From contig NC_133167.1 in assembly GCF_040802235.1 (NCBI RefSeq), positions 83,181,001 through 83,245,000 of the forward strand: a stretch of DNA of 64,000 nt. The letters are read 5' to 3'. A model generated the notes under the pieces. The model did no database searches. It was not told the DNA's origin and saw only the letters and a list, made by a program, of their open reading frames with translations. Position 1 is the stretch's first letter. Every line of letters starts with the position of its first letter. The translations under genes were made by a program, and so were the position numbers. Below are positions 49,701 through 62,854 of this stretch, in pieces. This DNA comes from Manis javanica. Its lineage: Eukaryota; Chordata; Mammalia; Pholidota; Manidae.

Positions 49701-51994
49701 TTTTTCCTTTGTAAAATATTAAGCAGAACTGCTTAAGTACCTGTAGATACTCAAAGGTGGCTGGAGAATGTCTAGAATCAGAGAGTTCAAAAGTAAAATT
49801 TGTTTACAGGCCAACTACTTTAGATCCACTTTACACATAAGGAATCTGAGTTTCAGAAAGACTGATTTGTCTCCAAACTTGCAGTTTATTCATAACAGGC
49901 CGTGCCAGGGCCAATGGCTCACTTCCCCTGGATGGTGACCCAATACTGTATTTGTTCCAAGGTTGTTCTTCTCACCTCATCCCTCCCAAGTGTCCTGACT
50001 ACTCTTTCAGCATAAATGTTTCATTTCCTACTGTCTCTCACGTTCATCCCTTGCACACCCATCTGATCATTATTGCTCATCCCTGCCCTCCCTCTGCCCA
50101 CTCCTCACATGCAGCTTCCTACTTGGATCTTATCATTCATGCCTGTACCATTTCTTAGGCTCATCTATCTCCTTACAAGGTCAATTTATTTGCACAAAAA
50201 ATGTGTTCTGCACAAATGTGTTTTTTCAACCCAGTACCCAGGATTTTGCTATAAGACTGTCCTCAGTAGACCCTATCATTTCATTTAAAAAAAAGGAAAA
50301 AAGAAAGAGAGAAAAAAGAAATCCAGTGGAGTGAGGGAAAAAAGGATGATTGGTATCAACATATCACATATAGATACAGTCTTCTTATTTTGGAAAATTC
50401 ATTGCTAAGCTTCTTGGATGTGGAAGGCGAGTCCTAGGGGGCATGAGATGCAAGGAGTCAGATAGAGAGATACAATCTGTTTGCTAAAGAAATGTGTGCC
50501 ACGTTAGTAGTGTGAGCTAATAGAGAAAACGAAGGCAAGGGTGAGGGCACCGAGGAAAAACAGCATCAGCCTGGAAACTGGTTTGGCAGAAATGGACAGG
50601 GCCTTTGAGATCAAGAAAACACAACATTCAAATTAAATTTTTCTCCCCTCATGTTACAACCCAAGTTTATTTGATTGATCTCACAGAGTCTCCAACTAAA
50701 GTCACTCTGAGATTTCTGTAAAAGGTATCTTGGGAATAACAAGGAGTAGTGATTTCTGTCTGGACTTGCGTGGACACTAGGGTAAAGAGGGAGGGGGGAA
50801 AGAACTCAGGATACAGAATGCAGAACTAAGAGTCGCTGAAGCTGGAAACTGTACCAGAGGGGATTAGAGGAAATGTACGTCCTTAAGGGCTTGACTAACT
50901 TGCGGGAAGACTGGGCGCTTTGCATTGGAATTACAGTGAGGATTCAAGTCGAGTTTATGGAAGTCTGAAGGGGCAAGGGCCCCAAACACATGCCAGGTGC
51001 TGGAGAGAGAAGGATGAAGAAGATCTAATTCTTATCCTCTAGTAGCTCCTAGGAAAGGGCATCAAGACAGCTAGATATGGAAATGACTAAGTAAGAAGGC
51101 AAAAATTGGTTAAAGGTGGTTGGGGCTCCCTCATGTCCACTCTTGGTAGGGTGCTCTGTACATTCTATGCAGTGAATGGGGGTGACTCACAACAATGTTG
51201 GGCCACCTTACATTGACCTTTGTCAGGTAGACTATTGAGAAGAGACTGAATTTTTGCTCATCCCACTGAATTGGCTGCTGGATTAGAAATAAATGTTTAA
51301 TTTATTTAACTTTATTCTTATTTAGTTTTGTTCTGCACTAACAGCTAGAGGTACAGTGATAGAACAAAACAGACATGACAGCTCTGTTCAGAACTCAGAG
51401 TCTAGAGGAGGAGAGGAGCATTTATCAGAGGAGCAGGAAAAGGGATGTCATATTGTACGTGACAGGAGTTATGTACAGGTACACGGCCCAAGGGAATTTA
51501 TAACCAGGGGAACTGACCTGGTCAAGGCGCCAGAGTAGGCTTCCCTGAGGAGCTGAGATAGGAACGGTGAGTAAGAGTTAACAGTAGGCAGAGGTGAATG
51601 GGCAGTTTTTCCAGACTGAGGTGTCAGCTTGTGCAAGAACCCCGTGGCACCCATGAACTGCACGAACACCAGTGTCTCTGAGGGAGGGGATGAGGGAAGA
51701 GGAGAGGCAGGGAGGAGCGCGTACTGTGACCCAGCTTGAGAAGTAGACAGGCGCCAGAACACCAGGTTTATAAGCTCTCCTGAGAACAACGGGGAGCTGT
51801 CAAGACGTCTCAAGGCAAAGATGATCATATTCAGATGTGGAAAAAATAACTCTGTAGAGGAAAATGGGGCAGAGAAACGGTTCCCCAATAGATATTTCCA
51901 ACTCAAGCTGATGTCAATAGAAAAGAACTAGGTGTAAGAGATATTCAGAAAGTAAATTCAATAGAATTTGGTGATATTTTGGATATGAGAATAT

Positions 51995-52260
51995 TTTAGT
52001 TTGGGTTTAGCAGAATCAAACTCTGAGACAAAGACTCAAGTAACTGGTTGGAATATACAGGGCCCACTGGTATGGAAGTGGGGGGTAAGACAAACAAGGG
52101 AAGGCAACCATTAGAAAATGAGATAGTAAGGCAGCCACACAGTGGGAGAAGGAACTTAGTTCCTGATGGGAGCCAGTGAGGAATCATGCCTTCGAATTAT
52201 TCTACCCAAGAGGTGAAGAAGCAGGGCTATTAATACACCAAATTCCACCAGTCTTTTGTT
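51995..52260. repeat. Old interspersed repeat, family unresolved
   Basis: Shares 'aagtaactggttggaatata', 'ggagccagtgaggaatcatg' and 'ctacccaagaggtgaagaagcagggcta' with the corresponding parts of the copies near 22.6 and 24.9 kb. Confidence 0.45.
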
Positions 52261-52814
52261 GAGAACTGGTACGGGGATGACATTACTTTTCCAGCACTTT
52301 CAACCTACCTACTGTGGTTTTAGAAAAGTCTTTAAGAGGAGAATTGGCTGTTGGATGTGGTCTGGAGCTCGCTGCAGTTGGTAGGGCCCCAGAGATATAG
52401 GAGGGACACTTGACTGTGTCTGCCTTGGGGGTAGGGCGAGGGTACAGTCAAGGGCAACTCAGATTTCTGGGTTAAGCTACTGAGATAAGGAACATTGGAA
52501 AATGTTGCCAGGCCCTGGGAAGGACAACAAGGTATAGACCCTGCCTTCATGGAATTGACAGTCCAGCAACTAAGCTAATTAGTCACAACAACCAAAGCTG
52601 TTGAGCAGAGAGCAGGCAGACGGACTCTGGTGCTGCTTAATCCCAATTCCAAGGGAATTAGGTAGCAAGTAAATTCTGATTAACTGAGTTTGTGCTGTGT
52701 CCCAGCCCCTGGAGAGTCAACAGTGGACGGCTTCCAGGTTAATCCTGAGACAGGGGAGAAGACAGCTAGTCCTCAAAATGGGAGGGTTTCTGGAGCAGGG
52801 GATATTCATTTCCT

Positions 52815-53260
52815 AGGGATGGTGTAACATAGTGCTGTGAACTCAGTGGCTTTAAACAACAGAAATCCATTTCCTCAGAGTTCTGGAGGCCGGAAGTCCA
52901 AGGTCAAGGAGCTGGCAGGGCCACTTCCCCTGACCTCCAGAGAAGGAGCCTCCTTTGCCTGCTCCAGCCCCTGGGGGCTCCAGGTGCTCCTCAGCTTGTG
53001 GCCACATCGCTCCCATCTCTCTGCCTCTGTCTTAACAAGGACTTCTTCCCTGTATGTCGTAAGTTGCCCGCTTCCTTCATTTTGTAAGACGCCAGTCATT
53101 GGATTTAGGGCCTGTCCTAAACTCAGAGTGATCTTATTTCAAGATCCTTAATTACGCTTGCAAAGACCCTGTTTCCAAGTAAAATCACATTCAAAGGTAC
53201 TGTGGGTTAGGACTTGGATGCATCTTTTTAGGGCAACTATTCTATTCACTACAGGGAGTT
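52815..53260 (-). mobile_element. MLT1-type LTR (ERVL-MaLR)
   Basis: On the plus strand the reverse complement is read: 'gtggctttaaacaacagaaatcca', 'cagagttctggaggccggaagtccaaggtcaagg', 'gacgccagtcattggatttagggcctg', 'ccaagtaaaatcacattcaaaggtactgtgggttaggactt'. This is the well-known MLT1 LTR in reverse. Full-length, no internal part. Confidence 0.85.
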
Positions 53261-53329
53261 AAAATAGACTGATATATGTTTACAACAGGTTAGGAGCCCT
53301 AGCAAAACTATCTTCAATGAAAGGGTATT

Positions 53330-53560
53330 TCGCTGCGACTCTCCTTACCCTAGAAGGACTCAGGAGACACGGGCCCACACAGGAGATTTTATTATCTGAA
53401 AGAGAAAATGGCTGCCCCCAGAGAGAGGGAGCAGCAGCTTGTGGGTGAGGAAGTGCATTTTTAAGGAGTCGGGGTAGGGTGTGTTCTGCGTTGGGGATTG
53501 GATCTCACGGGGTGGGAGACCATCTGGTCAGTGGTGATTGGATCTTAAGGATTGGGGGTC
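53330..53560 (-). mobile_element. Possible further LTR fragment
   Basis: Directly beside the MLT1 LTR, the minus strand has AATAAA in an LTR-like setting (plus 'gagattttattatctgaaag') next to a CG-containing U5-like stretch. The right side repeats 'gattggatct' twice. Suggestive only. Confidence 0.3.
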
Positions 53561-54894
53561 TTAACTCACCAGAATTTGCCTTCATTCAATTTATCATTTA
53601 GTCTGATGCTAGGCCATACAGATTTAGTCAGAAAAAAAAGCAGGCAACTGCTCAGAATGTTTATGGTCTCCGTGGATGGAGCAGATTTAGCAGAAAAACT
53701 CCAGGCTCGTGAAAGGAGAGGAAATGAGCCCAGAGCAGGATCTGTTCACGAATTAATAAAGAGACTCAAATGAATTAAGAAGGTAGAAAATAACCAGAAG
53801 GAAAACTTCAGTTTCACATACGAAATAAACAAAAGAGAGAGAACAAAAAAGGAAGTAGAAGTACCATTGACGACCGTAATGTAAGGAATAAAGGCTTTGA
53901 AGATATAAAATGAAAAATGAGGAAAGGTATAGCCAGGGAAATATCAGTCAAGCCTACACCTATGAAATAAAGATTTATGGACTTGAGTATGAGACCTTAA
54001 AAAAAGATTTTTGAGTTGCTTTAGGAAGTATTTCTTCTTCCATTTGTGTCTAGTGAATCTCTGACCTGACAACTACTGCCTCCATCAAAGAGACATTTCC
54101 ACCAATTATTGGCCAACTAACCTTTTAACTCTGACTTCTGGGTCTTATTCATTAGCACAAACATGGGCAAAATAGCCCCCCAGTATATATTATCACCTGG
54201 CATAGTTCAAATTCTCTGGAATATCTAGTAGACTTATCTCAAGTATTTAAGTACAACACAAGTCATAGATTGCTGGCCATCAAATCAGAAGTCACCTTTG
54301 GGCTGGCCTTTGATCCCTGCTCTATTCACCAGAGGTCAGGGGAAGTCAAAATGCGGGGGCCTCATGGTGTGTGGCTCTGTCCCTTCCGGGAACATGGATG
54401 GAATAAGCACAAAGACACACATCTATTAAGCAGATATGCAAGTATGCCGCATCGAAGACAACCGGAGCAGGTGATGACCACTCCAGAGATGTTTATCAAA
54501 ACCTCGCACTATTCTCTGATTTTAAAAAAAACTGGAAACAAGAAAAAGACTTGAGTTATATTTAATCATCTTATTGAAGGGGTGGAGTAATATTTCCCCA
54601 TCTCAGTTCTTTAACAGGAGAGCTGGCACCATCAGCAGAGTTGTTAAATTACCAAGTACGCCAGCACTTTTATTTATTAATTGGCATGTTCCATTTTAAT
54701 TAAAATCATCCTAGCTAATTACTCATCTCACTGTGTGCAACACCAGCTGAATAAGCTGGAGGAGATGATGAAGGTAAAAATATACTCTGCTCTCTCTCCA
54801 ATTTATTGAATTTGTATGGCTTTCTCTTTCTTTTGTGGTGAATCCAGGGAAATGTAAATTCAACTTTTTATTCTTGCCTCTGTCTCCGTGAATA

Positions 54895-55145
54895 AGTGGA
54901 TATAGCAGAGTGTGGGCTTTGAAATTCATACATGTCAATTTGAATGTTGTATCTGCCATTTATGAACTGTGTGACCATGGGCAAATATTTAACTGCTCTG
55001 ATCCTCAAGTTTTCCTATATAAAAATGGGAATACCACTAGTATTCCCTGCAAAGATTTGGTGTGAGGGTTAAATGATGTAAAGGGAAAGACCAGGTATCC
55101 GAAAGGTCCTTAATGAGTGTTGGGCCCCATCATCATCACCAGCAC
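54895..55145 (+). repeat. MIR SINE, nearly full-length
   Basis: 'gagtgtgggctttgaaattc', 'gaactgtgtgaccatgggcaaatatttaactgctctgatcctcaagtttt', 'aaaaatgggaatacc', 'ggtgtgagggttaaatgatg' and 'ccttaatgagtgttgg' reproduce the whole MIR consensus. Confidence 0.92.
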
Positions 55146-55649
55146 CACCCATTTACCTGGATCGCATCTCCTTACCCATCAGGGCTCAACTCAGGCACCA
55201 CCTCTTCTGGGATGGCTTCCCTGAATCCCAGATTGGAGTCGGGTGTCTCTCCTCTCTGTGTTTCTGTGTTTACCCCATTAGGCAGTAGCTGAATCTTCCA
55301 TATACTTGTGTGCCCAACTGGGGCTCACATCCCATTAGCAAGCAACTGTAGTTATTTAAGATTCCAATGAAAATAGTATTTTTCTAGTACATAGTATATT
55401 TTTAAACAGCCACCAGGTTAGTAGGACAAACACTTACTAAATTGTTTGGATATAACAACATAAGCAACATTTTTAGGTGTTTGTTTTGGCCTAGATGTGC
55501 CATGCAACAATTACTGAGATGTCAAGGGCAACCTCTGTGAACCAAGAAAATTCAGGAACCTCTGGTATAGAAAAATGGTGATGTTCTGAACTAGAGAAAT
55601 GACAATGTTAATTGTTTTATATCACAATATATATAATAATGCCATAATT

Positions 55650-55895
55650 ACTAGCTCACAGGTAGTTGAGCCCTTGCTGTTTCCCAGGCATTGTTCTGAG
55701 AATTTAAGCGTGCTTTAAGTAAAAGGGTCACATGCATTAACTCCTTTAATCCTTCAAAAGGCCTGAAACAAGAAGCTTATTTCACCCATGTTACAGAAGA
55801 GGAAACAAGGCTTATAGAGAATGAATAACTTGTTACAGGTCACTGAGTGGGCTGACACTGGAGCTGGGATTCACCTCCAGCCATGTGGACGCCAG
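55650..55895 (+). repeat. L2/MIR-type ancient repeat
   Basis: 'gagcccttgctgtttcccaggcattgttctgag', 'actcctttaatcc', 'atttcacccatgttacagaagaggaaac', 'gttacaggtcactgagtgggc' and 'gagctgggattcacctcc' are all in the expected order. Confidence 0.75.
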
Positions 55896-58072
55896 ACTCA
55901 GGCTGCTAACTGTTTGTTTTCCAAGGATGTGAGCACACAGAGGAGACAGGGTTGAGCTGTCTGGGTGGCAGAATCTGCAGATTTACAGATTCTAGGAACT
56001 TGAGACAGTAGATGTCTTGGGATGTCTGTAGCCCACTTTCTTCTGAAATGCTCCCACCACATTCAGTTGACTCAGGTCTTAGGGCGATGGGTGCATCTGT
56101 GGTCCTCACCATGACCTCACCCTTGAACACACCCAGGTTGCTGGAAGTCTGCTAGTGACCTATGCGAGGCCAAATAAAGCCTCCTCTAAGGGATTGGGGG
56201 CCAAAGCAGTGAATCTCTGTTGCTTTCCTAGGTCTTCATCAATCAACTCAAAAAGATGGTTATTGTCACAATAATGTCACAATAAAGAGGATTGGAGTTC
56301 ACCTCTTGTTTTGAGGTGGCTAGCTGAGGTTGCTCCCCATCGCCGTGCTTCCTGAGGTTGATTTGTTTAGTGACTTGTAGATTGTCTGAGATCTGTAGCT
56401 TGCCAACAACTTCTTTTATTAAGCCAGATTTGCTAGACTTCTGTTTCTTTTCATTGCAGGATGTTTACCTATAACTCTGAACAAATATGTCATAAAATGT
56501 CACCACTAACAAAAGAGGGGGCAGTATCACCATTGCTAAATATTTAGCCCCTTAAAGTGGGTGGCCACGAGCATCACAGATTGCAGACTTCAGCTGGGCC
56601 AAATCCTTTTAAAAATCAAGCAGATCTGTGGAGTTCACATAAACAAACAGTTTGGAAAGGTACCTTTCTGCACCCGCCAGGGAGGCCAACAATTCAACCA
56701 GTAATTACACCACTATCAGACTGTAAATACACATTTGCAAATGCCTCTATAATTGTTCAGAAACAGTTCAGGCCTGTTCATGCAGGGCTAGTTACAGAAT
56801 GTTAATGGTGACGATCACCCAACATCTGCTTTCATGGTTGGAGCCAGATTTGTGCTGTTTCAACATTTATGGGTATAAAGCAGCGGATCAGATATTTTTC
56901 ATCTGCCAACTCTCAGAAAATAAAACCTCAGCAGCAATGGACAGTTGTGTCTGGCTGATTGTGGGTTTAGTGTGGGCATCACATTTTCAGCCATAACAAA
57001 GTCTAATAAAAAAGGGTTTGGCTTCCTAAACATCTAGTAAGTCAATAAGATGGAAAACAGCCATTAGGCATTTGAGGTATGTTGCTTTACTCACTGGCCT
57101 CCCTGACCTCCTGCAGGATGGCTAATATCATAATTAAAGCAAAGAAACCCATCTAAAGCATGATATGTGTGGTGATGCCCATGTAAGAAGTGGCAGATCT
57201 TAAGGCATGCCATTCAGGTTTGTCTTCTGGACTTTTGATTTGGGGCTTGTTCTTGAGACCTGGGTTTTTTGCTCTCATCCTCTTGAGACAGTTACCATTC
57301 TCTCCCCTGACTGGTAGGCATATGGGCCTCTCATATTCCTTCATTTCAGCCACTCTGAATGAGGGACAAACCCCACTAACACCCAAGTGCATCTTGTGCA
57401 CATCACAGAACCTGTGTGTTAAGTGATCAAGATTGTCTCAAATTCTAACTGCTGCCAATACCTCACATTTGGGTGAATATTCATCCAGCCATTTGCAAGT
57501 GTTCTGGTATATTATTAATGAGGGTCATAGCTCTGCTCCAATGAGGTGACCCCAAATCACAGAGGCAGACAGATGACAGAATTTTATCCTCCACCCAAGG
57601 AACCGTCCCAAGGGAGCAGCCCAGGGTGGCGGGTCACCTTGCTCCACAGAGTTGCTTGGAAATCCAAGCTCTTTCTGTCTTGAGGTTTTGCTGTTCCCCC
57701 AGGAGTTGTCCGCATCTGTATGGTCCAGGCTGAGCTTCAGAGAAGCGATGTTAGAGCTCCTGGAGAGGGGAAAGGGAGGCCAGGGAAGCTGGCTTATCGC
57801 CTAAATTGGAGATGACCTGCAAGGCCACGTTCACTCAGTTCGCACTGGACTATGTTAGTGCCAGTGGCCACGTTTAACTACAAGGGGTCCTGAGCAATGC
57901 TGTTCCCAACTGGGGAGCTATGGGCTTAGGTTTGATTCCACTGCTGTGGAGGAAAGGGTGGGTAGATTTTGACTGCTAGATGGAAGTTTCTGTCACATGT
58001 AACTACAGACAGAAAGAGATATTACCTCTTACATAAAAGATAAATGCCACATGGTCATATTTTCAACAAATA

Positions 58073-58078
58073 TTTATT
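58073..58078 (-). terminator. NUDT7: Candidate poly(A) signal for NUDT7
   Basis: AATAAA on the minus strand, about 290 bp beyond the ancestral NUDT7 stop codon. It lies in what looks like an L2 3' motif, so it may be coincidental. No stronger signal was seen nearer the stop. Confidence 0.3.
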
Positions 58079-58363
58079 AAGTGCCTACTATATTCCAGAT
58101 ACTTTTTCTTGCACACATAAGAAAAATAATTGTTAACATCTTGTGGGTGAAATTATGCAACACTAAAAACATATTTTTCCACTTCTGAAAAACTTTTGCC
58201 CTTTCAAACAGAGGGCAACTGGAAAAAAGGCAATGTTTCTACCTTCAGATTGCAGGAAGAATATTGACACATGTCAAACTCCAATGGCTGGCATTATATA
58301 TTGTCATTCTGTGGATAAGCACACCCTAAAATCTCTTGGCTATCTGGGTGTTAGTAGCGTAGA

Positions 58364-58730
<367 letters not shown>

Positions 58731-58969
58731 CTAAAAGCAGAAAACAAAACTCACAATTAAGAAGTGATGAGGTATTGCTGCAAGTGCTAAAATCATGCCC
58801 CTTGTGCGTGAGCGAAGGCAGCAGGCCAAGGCGGTCCATTATACAGGTGGGCAGTGGGGGAGGAGCAACTTGCTCCAGACATTAAACTTTATGTTCCCCA
58901 TGAAATGTAGACAGTCTGTGCCCTACCTGAGGCAGCATCTGCAAGATGACTCTGAAAGCGCTGTCTTTG

Positions 58970-59330
58970 GTGAACATAAACTGGGTCAATCTTTTGGAGT
59001 GGCAATTTGACAATATTATAAAAACATGGTTTCTCTGACACAGCAATTCCATTAGTGTAAGTATATCTGTATGATGAATTCCTACCAGTGAGAAAAGAGA
59101 CAAGACTGAAGCATTGTTTGCAATAGCCCCAAACTCTAAAGTTATCACTGCTCAATTAATGGACGAGAACATGCATATGAGACACTATACAGCCCTTAAA
59201 AAGAATGTGATAGCCACCTTTCCCTGTCAGTATAGACAAGAATGTGTCATCTTATCAACAGAAAATGAAAGTGACATATTAACTGTGGAACATTCCCATT
59301 TACAGGAAATTATATATAATTATATATGAA
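58970..59330 (+). mobile_element. Ancient L1 ORF2 3' fragment
   Basis: 'tggagtggcaatttgacaatatta', 'gacacagcaattccatta', 'agcattgtttgcaatagcccc', 'gacactatacagcccttaaaaagaatg' give the order of old L1 ORF2 sequence ('ggcaatttggcaatat', 'cagcaattccac', 'gcattgtttgtaatagc', 'atgcagccattaaaaagaatg'). Confidence 0.75.
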
Positions 59331-59824
59331 TTGTTTTACATAATATATGTGTTTTTATGGGGGCAGTGTTCTGTTTACAACCACAACTGCCTGCAAAAGA
59401 ATGCAGGGTGCTGTTGAGAGATTCCATGGGGAGGCCAGAGGGGGGAGGCTGGGGACTTCAGTTAGGAGCCGACAGGAGCTGCATGACCTTGAATTAGCAA
59501 GTGAGGAGAATCTGGAGTTCCTGGGGGCATTCCAAGAGGAAGCTGGTGGGAAAGCCAGGGTACACTCTAAGACTGGGACACTGTCGGAGGGGAAATGGCC
59601 TGTGGGAAATTCGGAGGGACAGCTGAAGCGTGCTTGAGAACAGTGAGGATTCAGACCATGGCTGGAATCGATGGCAAAGGCAACACTGGGGCCGAGAGTG
59701 GGTGATGGGACAGGGACTTCAGCTGCCCTCCAGCGGAGGTAATGGCGTAAGACTGAGCATTTCAGATGGGAAATCAGGCATGCTCAACATGGTTCAAGCT
59801 CAGAAAGGTAAGAAAGACTGGAAA

Positions 59825-59862
59825 TTTGTAGATGAAGCAGCATCTCTGGACACATGGTCTCT
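59825..59862 (+). repeat. 38-bp direct repeat, copy 1
   Basis: TTTGTAGATGAAGCAGCATC...ACATGGTCTCT recurs at 60,950-60,987 with only two mismatches in 38 bp. Flanks are unrelated. Confidence 0.8.
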
Positions 59863-60284
59863 AAAAACACAAGTGTTGGTCTTGGATGGATTAAAGGTTG
59901 CAGGTGGCATTCATCCTAGAATCAGTTCAAGTCTGAATTGTGCCCATTTGCTGAGTTGGAATCCTGTGGAGCCTGGCTTCTGCAGTGAGGTAGGCTTTAG
60001 GGCCCGGAAGAAGCTACAGGCTATTAGAGACATTCCCAGAAAGTTTAGCACATGCCACTGAAATGCACTGGAATGTTTATGGAGCTGGCCTCACAGCCGG
60101 CCAACGTGAAGGGGAGTGAGAGTGGAAGGCTACGGGGCATGTACAGAGGAAGAGGAGAAATACCCCCTTGAGACCTTTTGCAGAGAACACACATGAAGGA
60201 TGGAAGGACAACTTGGCTGGAGGGTGGAAGGCCAGAGCCAGAGGCTCAATGCAGTAGGTGGGAAACAGCCAACTGAGAACCCGC

Positions 60285-60373
60285 CCTCCAGTTTAGACAC
60301 CCAAAACATCTCCAGACATTTCTTGCCATATGTTCCCTAGGGAACAAAATCAGCATTCATTAAGAACCACTGA
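60285..60373 (-). mobile_element. MER20 fragment
   Basis: Reads, in reverse orientation, 'acccaaaacatctccagacat', 'gttccctagggaacaaaatc' and 'aagaaccactg', the 5' end of MER20 (hAT-Charlie). Confidence 0.75.
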
Positions 60374-60949
60374 ATTAAATTATGCTAATAAGTATTTTTA
60401 AAATGGTATTTTTGTCCTACATTTAAAAGATCTGTTAAGTCCAAAAAACACAACCACATTCCCTAGCACCTCCAGACACAGTACACCTTCCTTGGAAGAC
60501 TTTGTTCATTCTCATTTCTTGATAATGTGATTAGCGCTCTATGAAGAGCAGGTCGTTTCAGCCGTCTCCTGCCCTGGCCAACACGGCCCACCAGCATCCC
60601 CGGAGGACACGCATACTCCTGTGGGGACTGAGTATTCTCCCCTCACAGGCAGAACTCCACTCCAGGGCACCTGGACATGGAGTGACTCTCCACTTTGCAA
60701 CTTTTAACCATTCTGGTTCCAGTTATCGAGAGTTCTAAAATCCCCAAAATGTCCTGGGGATCTGCAGACATTCACTGAAAATGGTTCCCACTAGAAAACA
60801 CAGTTGAAGAGGCTGTAATGGACATGTTTCTTATCCTAATCCCACATTACTTTTCTCTCTTGGCTCATTTCTTTCTCACTTATGAAGCATTTATTGAGTG
60901 GCCATTAGCTTCTTCCAAACTAAGTCTCACTTAAGTGGTGAACTTCCTA

Positions 60950-60987
60950 TTTGTAGATGAAGGAGCATCTCTGGACACATGGTTTCT
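60950..60987 (+). repeat. 38-bp direct repeat, copy 2
   Basis: Second copy of the segment at 59,825-59,862, same orientation, 36 of 38 bases identical. Confidence 0.8.
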
Positions 60988-61329
60988 ATTTTCGAAAATG
61001 GGCCCAATTAAGACAATGTACTCAGCATCACTGATTTTCCCTGTACCCCCAAGACTTTGAGCCAAATCGAGCGTAAAGGATGCACCACTGGTTTTTCTGC
61101 TTAGGCATCGGTGGAGTCTCTCCTTTCAGAAATAAAACATGTATGTGAAAAGCCCAGTATATAAAACATCAAAATGCTTCTATACCTACCTTTACGTGAG
61201 GAGAGCACTTTACCTCTGTGGAATTCTTCCCCCAAAGCCTGAACCCTGCTTAACCATGACCAAAATATCAGACAATCCAAATTGAGGGGCATTCTACAAA
61301 AACACCTGACCACTGCACCTTAAAAGTGT

Positions 61330-61680
61330 CACAGCCTTGAGAATAAGGTTAGTCCCAGGGTTGTCACACAGCAGAGGGGACTAAGGAGACATGGCAATAA
61401 ACGCAGCACGGTGCCCTGGATGAGATCCAGGACAGGAAGGGACATTAACAGGAAAACTAGTAAAAAAAAAAAAAAAAGGTGAGTAGAGTGTGGTGTGTAG
61501 GTGACAGCAATGTATTAACATTGGTTTCTTAGTTGTGACAACACCCCAGTGATGTAAGATGTTAACACTGGGGGAACTGGGTGTGGATATATGAAAACTC
61601 TGTCATATCTTTGCAACTTCTCTATAATCTAGAACTATTCTAAAGTTTAAATTAATATTTTATACAATAAAGTAATGCTG
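61330..61680 (+). mobile_element. L1 3' end, old subfamily
   Basis: 'gggacattaacaggaaaacta', an internal poly(A) at 61,462-61,477, then 'gtattaacattggtttcttagttgtgac', 'gatgtaagatgttaacactgggggaactgggtg', 'tctttgcaacttctctataatctagaactattctaaag'. This is the characteristic 3' UTR of an old L1 (L1M type). Confidence 0.75.
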
Positions 61681-62148
61681 TTATCCAAGTTCACATTTAC
61701 AACATTTAGTCCTTCTAAAGTCGGTTAATACTACAGGTAGGTTGTTGTGGTTGAGCTCATGAGAAATAAGATCTGGCTATTTCAGCCTCAGAATTAATGC
61801 TTATGTTTTTTTCACAGGCACGCATGTGTGTGTGTATATATTCTACCAAGGTGATTCTGACTTCACACACGAAATCCAGTTACAAAAAATAGTTTCCAAC
61901 AGCTTGCCTAGTGATCTCAGGGTACTGCTCAGTTAATGTGAAATGGAGAAGCTTGCTCTTTTATGGTACTGTATAAAAAATGAAATCATGTTTAGGGCAA
62001 AGGGTGGCCTCCACGGGGCTAAAATCTGATATGCAGCAATGCTCAAGTGAGTGTTATTTTTATCAAGCTGCATTCTCAGAATAAATGTATACCAGAGAAA
62101 AATAAATACGAATTGAATAATGTTAATGAAAACATTCTGACGCACCTA

Positions 62149-62625
<477 letters not shown>

Positions 62626-62854
62626 TCACACAACAAATCATTTATGGAACTACTTTTTTGTGCCAGACACCAATTCTCACACTTGTGGTAGTAAGTGGGG
62701 AAGAAGGCCAAAACAAAAACACTTTTACTTGAATCCTTCGAAAAGACATGGGCTTTGAGAACTTCCCTCACTTCTCACTTTTCTCTACATGCCCCCAAAA
62801 GATGCCTTGTACACACAGAGATTTTACACTGATGGATAAAAAAAACTAAAAGGA

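Larger units (their letters stand above)
46860..58060. other. Intergenic DNA downstream of NUDT7
   Basis: No exon recognised. It holds an older copy of the L1-type 3' end (49.4-49.7 kb), L2 traces near 51.0, 51.4 and 52.5 kb, one copy of the unresolved family (52.0 kb), an MLT1 LTR (52.8-53.3 kb), a possible further LTR (53.33-53.56 kb), a MIR (54.9 kb) and an L2/MIR (55.65 kb). Two unique-looking AT-rich segments, 54.59-54.79 and 56.5-57.0 kb, could be conserved noncoding DNA. I see nothing specific in 47.3-48.8, 49.8-50.9 and 57.1-58.0 kb. Confidence 0.6.

Noticed and set aside
61462..61477. A-run followed by GGTGAGT as the tail of a processed pseudogene or a splice donor
   Set aside because: It sits within an L1 3' UTR-type repeat that continues on both sides, and no gene sequence precedes it.
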